Source of the DNA: Takifugu bimaculatus | Taxonomy: Eukaryota; Chordata; Actinopteri; Tetraodontiformes; Tetraodontidae | Length of the DNA: 64,000 bases | Reading direction: 5' to 3' | Assembly (NCBI GenBank): GCA_004026145.2 | Contig: CP034979.1 | Location: 8,137,607 to 8,201,606, forward strand | Part shown: positions 58,801-64,000 of the stretch, one piece after another | How the letters are laid out: each line of letters starts with the position of its first letter | Numbering within the stretch: position 1 is the stretch's first letter | The notes under the pieces: model-generated | What the model was told of the DNA's origin: nothing | Seen by the model: only the letters and a program-made list of their open reading frames with translations | The model's database searches: none | Position numbers and translations under genes: made by a program

Positions 58801-61800
58801 AATCTTCTCGGTGCCGACCGAAAGTCCTCCTCCATAGCCTCACCGAACTCCTCCCACGCCCAAGTTTTTGCCTCTGCGACCGTCTCGGCCGCATCCCGCT
58901 TAGCCAAACTATACCAGTCAGCTGCTTCCGGAGACCCACAGAACAGCCATGACCTGTAGGCCTCTTTCTTCAGCCTGACTGCTCCCCTCACCTCTGGTGT
59001 CCACCATCGGGTACGGGGATTACCGCCATGACCAACACCAGCGGTCTTGCAGCCGCAACTCGTGACAGCCACCTGAGCAATGGCGGAGCGGAACATGGCC
59101 CATTCAGACTCAATGTCCCCTACTGCCCCTGTAAAGCTCTGTCGGATGTGGGAAGTTAAGACCAGCCTTACGGGTCCGCGTGGTGGCTTCCCCCCCACCT
59201 GATCCAACTCACCACCAGGTAGTGATCATTTGACAGCTCTGCTGTCATATGGCCGCAGATCAGCTGACACGACTATGAAGTCAAACATTGACATCCACCG
59301 ATGAACATCCTTATGTTTGAACATGGTGTTGGTTATGGCCAAGCTGTGACTAGCACAGAAGTCCACTCTGGTTCTGATCGGGCAGACCGTTTCTCCCAAT
59401 CACGCCTTTCCAGATCACTCTGTCGTTACCCACGTGAGCGTTGAAGTCTCCCAGCAGAACGATGGAGTCCCCAGTCGGGACACTGTCCAGCGTCCGTCCT
59501 AGGTCCTCCAAAATGGGTGTGTACTCTGAAATATTGTTCGGAGCATAAGCACAAACAACAGTCAGAACCCGTTCCCCAACCCAAAGGCTCAGGGAAGCGG
59601 CCCTTTCGCTCGACCGAGAGAACCCCAACATCAAACTAGAGAGTCTAGGGGCAAGCAAAAAGCCCACCCCAGCTCTCCGTCTCTCGCCCTGAGCAACTCC
59701 AGCGTAGAAGAGTGTCCAACCCCTCTCAAGGACTTGGGTTCTCGAGCCGACGCTATGTGTGGAGGTGAGGCCGACCTTATCTAGTGGGTAGCGCTCAACC
59801 TCCCCCACAAGCTCCAGCTCTTTCCCCGCCAGAGAGGTGATGTTCCATGTTCCGAAAGCCAATTTCCATAACCAAGGATCGGACCGCCAAGGCCCCCGCC
59901 TTGGTCCGCCGCCCAATCCACAATGCACCGGACCCTTCATGCTCCTCCTGCGGGTGGTGGGTCCACTGGGGACGGGAGTGTCCACATAGCCGGTTCGGGC
60001 TGGGCCTGGCCGTGCCCCATGGACGTAGGCCCCAGCCACCAGGCGCTCGTGATCAAGCCCCAGCCCCAGGCCTGGCTCCAGGGTGGGGCCCCGGTAACCC
60101 TCCAGGCCGGGTACGCGGCTTCTCCCTCTTTTGTTGCATGCTAGAGCTCCGGCGGAGCTCCGGGAGCAGATGAGATCCGCCCAGGGTATCTTAAGGCTCT
60201 GGATGTTGTAGGGCTGTCCTGGCTGACACGCCTCTGCAACATTGCCTGGACATCGAGGGCAGTCCCCTTGGACTGGCAAACTGGGGTGGTGGTCCTTATT
60301 TTCAAGAGTGGGGACCAGAGGGTGTGTTCCAACTATAGGGGGCTCAAACTCCTTAGCCTCCCTGTGAAAGTCTATGTCAGGGTGCTGGAAAAGAGGATTA
60401 GATCGAGAGCCGAACCTCTGATCGCGGAAGAACAATGCGGGTTTCACCCCGGTCGTAGAACCACGGATCAGCTCATTACCCTTGCTGGGGTGCTCGAGGG
60501 GAATTGGGAGTTTGCCCAACCAGTCCACATGTGCTTTGTGGACTTGGAAAAGGCCTATGACCGGGTCCCCAGGAGCATCCTCTGGGGGTGCTCCGAGAGT
60601 ATGGGGTGGATGGTCCCTTGATAAGGGCCGTCCAGTCCCTGTACCGAAGGAGCGGGAGTTTGGTCCGGATAGCCGGTTGTAAGTCGGACTCGTTAACAGT
60701 GAGGGTTGGACTCCTCCAGGACTGGCCTTTGTCACTGGTTCTGTTCGTAACTTTTATGGACAGAATTTTTAGGCGCAGCCGGGGAGTGGAGGGTGTCGAG
60801 TTGGGTGGCCGGAAGATCTCGTCACTGCTTTTTGCGGATGACATAGTTGTTCTGGCACCATCGAGCAGAAACCTCCAATACATGCTGGGGCGGTTCGCGA
60901 CCGAGTGTGAAGTGGCAGGGATGCAGATCAGCACCTCCAACTCAGAGTCCATGGTCCTCGCTCGGAAAAAGGTAGAGTGCCTTCTCCGGGTCGGGGAGGA
61001 GGTCCTGCCTCAGGTGGAGGAGTTCAAGTATCTCAGGATCTTGTTCACGAGTGAGGGGAGGATGGAACGTGAGATCGACAGGCGGATCGGAGCGGCGTCA
61101 GCAATGATGCGGGCACGTAACTGATCAGTTGTGGTGAAGAAGGAGCTGAGCTGGAAGGCAAGGCTCTCGATCTACCGACCGATCTACGTCCCAATCCTTG
61201 CCTATGGCCATCGACGTTGGGTGATGACCTGAAAGAACGAGATTGCGGATACAAGCGGCCAAAATGAATTTCCTCCGCAGGGTGGCCGGGCTCAACCTTA
61301 GAGAGAGGGTGAGAAGCTCGGACATCTGGCAGGAACTCGGAGTAGAACTGCTGCTTCTTCGCATCGAGAGGAGTTAGTTGGGGTTGCTCGGGCATCTGGC
61401 CAGGATGCCTTCTGGACGCCTCCCTTGAGAGGTGTTCCAGACATCTCCCTCCGGGAGGAGGCCTCCTGGCTAGCCCAGGATGAGGTGGATTGATTCCATC
61501 TCTCGCCTGGCTTGGGAGTGGCTAGGCTGGAGGAACTGATGAAAGTTGCCGGGGAGAGGGCTGTCTGGGCATCCCTCCTGAAGCTGCTGCCCCCACGACA
61601 CAGACCCAGATAAGCGGGAGAAAACTAAACTAAACGAAACAAGGGTGCTGGTAGGGCTTGTCTTGCTCCCATAAAACTGCGAACATTCCCAGACTGTCTG
61701 GGCCATTTGAAAGTTCAGAGATGTTACATCGTCAGCATTATAAAACTGTCAGTAGATGGTTTAAACACCTTTTTAATTACTTTAAATGTTTGGGGTTTTT

Positions 61801-63957
61801 TGCAGCTTAAGGCCTATGCTGTGGCCGCTGGCTCTGGAGATGCCGAGGAGCCGATGGATATCGTCGTCAATGTCATTGACCAGAATGACAACAAACCTAT
61901 TTTTGTCCAAGACATCTTCCTGGGAGAAGTTGCTGAGGCTTCACCAAAAAGTACCGTTTGTTAATCTACATTAAGCTCTTGGATATATATTTGGCTAAAT
62001 ACTAAGACCACGTGGTCCTGAATGTGATGGAATAGACGAGTAGCACATTGTAGTAACCAGATGTGTAAAAGAACTTGCTTTTACTACTTTTTAATATTCC
62101 ACTGATGTGCTGCAGATGTTTTTGAAGACTGAACTTGCTTCCATTTCTGAATTGTTTTTCCAGATTTTGATGTGATTCAGGTTGTGGCTAAAGATCTGGA
62201 TGAAGAAAACAGCTACAATTCTGATCTCCGCTATAGTATCTTAAGCCAGGAGCCAAAGTTGCCCAGTAACGACCTGTTTGTCATCAACCCAGTGACCGGC
62301 TTCATCCGAGTCAATGCAGGTGGACTAGACAGGGAGGTGAGGACTCATCATACTTTAAATGTCTTTGTGTCCTGCAGGGACCGTTGTTTCAAACTAAGTC
62401 CAAAGTTTTACATTTAAAACTGTCGATTAAAGAAGATGATGTAATTAATCATTTCTTCATCCTTACTTTCCGGCTGTCTCTCGACTCCCGATGTCCGTCC
62501 TTTAATTTGGGTTGACAGTAATTGGTCTGCTATCGCGAGGCTCAGGGATGGTTTTGAGGTTAAAGCCCAAAGCACTTTGTGGCCCTCACAGAGAGGACAT
62601 GAAGAAGGTGGCTTCCACAGTACTGTGAGAACATCATCAGACCCTGTATCTTTTTCACTTTAATGTCATGTTGTGCATTAATGGGTGCACTTAAACACTT
62701 TGCCTCAACAGACTTTGCTGTCCACCTCGGCGGTGTCCATTATACTATAAGCCAGTCACTCTGTTGTATTAACAAATGGATGAATCCACTCATGAATCGC
62801 ATAGAAAATAGTTTTCATCAGAGACCAGTGGTCAGATATATTATTTACTTATTCATTCATTTTCCATGGCAGCTGAGTGTCTGTCTTCCCTGACCACACC
62901 CTGGTAAAAGCCCCTCATGATGAAGCTTTAAAAGGTTGCTGGTTGTGCTGTGTGTTGGGATGGGTCAGCACGGAGCGAGACTGATCAGGACAGCTGGCCA
63001 ACATCTCTCACCTCCTGTTGTTCAGCACCATAACCTTCATTTGCCCATAGCAAACCAACTAATGATCATAATTTTTAAAAGAAATCGAAGCAAATGTTGG
63101 CTGTGATTCAGCTTTTTAAGGCTCGTTTGTGGAGACTTGTGTAAATATCATCTGCACTTGAAAGAAAGGTTATTAAAATACAGTTATTGTGTTCAAGCTT
63201 TGCTGTCTTTCCTGTCACAGAAATACCCAAAGTACACTCTGGAGGTTCAAGCGGCTGATATGGAGGGGATGGGTTGACTGGAGTAGCAAAAGTAATCCTT
63301 ACTGTCACCGATAGCAACGACAATGCTCCAGCCTTCACTCAGTCCTCCGTGAGTGCCTCTACAACGGTCACCTCAACCTGTTAAACCTGACTATCATTAC
63401 ACTTTAATCATATTGCTCTTAATTTTTCAGTATGAGGCGTCGGTTGCAGAAAATAAAGCAGATGTCCAAATCATGAAAATGATGGTGACAGATGGAGATG
63501 AACCGCATTCTCCGGCCTGGAATGCCAAGTTCAAGATTATCAGTGGTGATCCTGAGGGGCTTTTCTCAGTAAAAACAGGACCCAACAAACAAGAAGGAAT
63601 TCTTTCCACTGCCAAGGTAAATTTGTCTAATAATTAACTTGGGACGTTCACGTCATGGTTGAGGACCGTCAGACCAATTGTTGCTGCTCTGTTTGTCCTC
63701 TTCCTGCCAAGGGTCTTGACTTTGAGAAGAACAACAAGCACACATTGTTGGTTGCAGTGGAGAATGAAGTTCCCTTTGCATTACCACTGCCTACTGCCAC
63801 CGCCACCGTTGTGGTGAAGGGTGGAGGATGTTAATGAAGCTCCCATCTTCGATCCACTGGAGAAGCTTGTGTCAAAACGGGAAGATCTTGCTGTTGACAG
63901 TGATGTGGTGCAGTACACTGCATCAGATCCAGACACGGCACGCAATCAAAACGTCAT
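49843..63957 (+). CDS. cdh1: cdh1, E-cadherin (signal peptide to EC3, 3' end outside window)
   Basis: E-cadherin is the Ca2+-dependent homophilic adhesion receptor of epithelial adherens junctions. Exons: 49843-49893 (signal peptide), 50944-51058, 51710-51798 and 52332-52466 (prodomain; CVPGFDQDN, VNFDDCTMRRRF, LTVKRPITLHEG), 57810-57949 (furin site RRRKR then DWVIP, with the docking Trp at mature residue 2), 58309-58464 and 61806-61950 (EC1; QLDRE, DQNDNKP), 62164-62336 (EC2), 63221-63348 (DSNDNAP), 63431-63616 and 63712-63957 (EC3, DVNEAPIF). The Ca2+-binding LDRE, DxNDN and DVNEAP motifs are all present. The tripeptide at the HAV position reads YAV. Three one-base indels break the frame at about 57896, 63266-63273 and 63829-63831. 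In each case one base restores both the conserved sequence and the splice phase. The acceptor of the fifth exon is the least certain boundary. Confidence 0.94.
49894..53449. other. cdh1 introns 1-3 and 5' part of intron 4
   Basis: Between the small prodomain exons no element is recognised. A TTTCATTCAG acceptor-like site near 53250 precedes a short open stretch that I do not accept as an exon. Confidence 0.5.
53450..55715 (-). mobile_element. L1-like LINE remnant, antisense in cdh1 intron 4
   Basis: On the minus strand, from 55.7 kb downward: an ORF1 piece with a coiled-coil-like segment (NLAKFLSELKSLQTEF), then ORF2 reverse transcriptase from about 55.1 kb, with DDQQGFVRTRQGYHNIRRVL, LSVDASQAFDRRDWHYLF and QQGCPLSPVLFILAIEPLA, and the C-terminal ORF2 piece NPFLKNTILVWYAGHK. 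The endonuclease is absent and stops are common, so the copy is internally deleted and dead. The motifs are those of vertebrate L1-clade elements. Confidence 0.8.
55716..56600 (-). mobile_element. Second LINE reverse-transcriptase remnant, antisense in cdh1 intron 4
   Basis: The minus strand shows NGKPMTNPNKMSAEFNNFF, then KAFDTTTSF, CYLTDRLQCVVVNAVKS-like sequence, VAGIPQGCILGPIL and INDLPQAYKKLDANVYEEDA, where YEED stands in place of the catalytic YADD. SAKNTQEAGRILPSAM follows. This is a jockey-superfamily type reverse transcriptase, a different family from the adjacent L1-like copy. The mutated active site and frameshifts show it is inactive. Confidence 0.7.
56601..57809. other. cdh1 intron 4, 3' part
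   Basis: No element or exon is recognised. A small GACTTCTAAC tandem repeat occurs near 56970-56998. Confidence 0.5.
58576..61653. mobile_element. Twin-primed LINE (5' half inverted) with target-site duplication in cdh1 intron 6
   Basis: The minus strand of 58588-60146 encodes the element's 5' half: a Gly/Pro-rich leader, then the endonuclease (FGTWNITSLAGKELELVGEV, STHSVGSRTQVLERGWTLF, RRRAGVGFLLAPRLS, VLLGDFNAHVGNDRVIW) and a linker ending HPISGAEVTS. The plus strand of 60147-61641 encodes the 3' half: SGGAPGADEIRPGYLKALDV, SNYRGLKLLSLPVKVY, MCFVDLEKAYDRVPRSILWG, SSLLFADDIVVLAP (catalytic FADD) and VEEFKYLRILFTSEGR. The linker lost at the left end continues at the middle junction, as expected for a 5' inversion. 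The flanks AGGGTGCTAGTA (58576-58587) and AGGGTGCTGGTA (61642-61653) differ at one base. Frameshifts make it inactive. The LINE clade is not decided. Confidence 0.85.
62337..63220. other. cdh1 intron 8, nothing recognised
   Basis: Between the EC2 exon and the next exon no repeat family or coding pattern stands out. Confidence 0.5.
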
Positions 63958-64000
63958 GTAAGATTGAGCATCTATCTGTGGCATTACATCATGATAGTGA

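Noticed and set aside
59350..60735. 461-codon minus-strand open frame as one protein
   Set aside because: Its first part is antisense to the reverse-transcriptase half of the LINE; only the later part is genuine endonuclease sequence. The join is the inversion junction.

Overview
The window is nuclear DNA of a bony fish, probably a percomorph teleost. The evidence is spliced genes with GT-AG introns, vertebrate-specific gene families, many simple-sequence repeats, and fish-type transposable elements (L2-like, Tx1-like and L1-like LINEs, Tc1/mariner, a chromodomain Ty3/gypsy remnant). I see no prokaryotic operons, phage genes or CRISPR arrays. The ordinal placement is inference. Three protein-coding genes, all on the + strand, account for essentially all real coding sequence. 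(1) 1762-36461 is piezo1, the mechanically gated cation channel. It has 54 recognisable exons, numbered here 2-55, running to the stop codon; only the first coding exon lies outside. (2) 38272-42398 is a Ser/Arg-rich protein with a C2H2 finger resembling the second finger of ZNF318. Its third exon carries a coding 30-bp tandem repeat. (3) 49843-63957 is cdh1 (E-cadherin), from the signal peptide through EC1, EC2 and into EC3. It is cut by the window end. PIEZO1 and CDH1 both lie on human 16q, so the linkage fits conserved synteny. The genes do not form a pathway: one senses membrane tension, one is a probable nuclear zinc-finger protein, one is an adhesion receptor. Between and inside the genes the DNA is transposon and tandem-repeat rich. 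Notable pieces are a 23-copy 30-bp minisatellite with higher-order structure in piezo1 intron 11, a perfect 16-bp inverted repeat just after it, and a (TG)19 tract directly against the acceptor of exon 47. Exon 50's donor sits on a GTCG repeat, and an internally deleted Tx1-like LINE lies between the zinc-finger gene and cdh1. cdh1 intron 4 holds antisense LINEs, and cdh1 intron 6 holds a LINE with a 5' inversion flanked by a near-perfect target duplication (a twin-priming product). Five single-base indels interrupt otherwise strongly conserved exons (two in piezo1, three in cdh1), and more occur in the Ser/Arg repeat. They are mostly in short homopolymers while every splice phase otherwise fits, so I read them as sequence or assembly errors rather than dead genes. 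I found no convincing previously undescribed molecular system. The best leads are repeat-driven splicing risk in piezo1, its set of frame-preserving mini-exons, the position of the ZNF318-like gene, and the twin-primed LINE.
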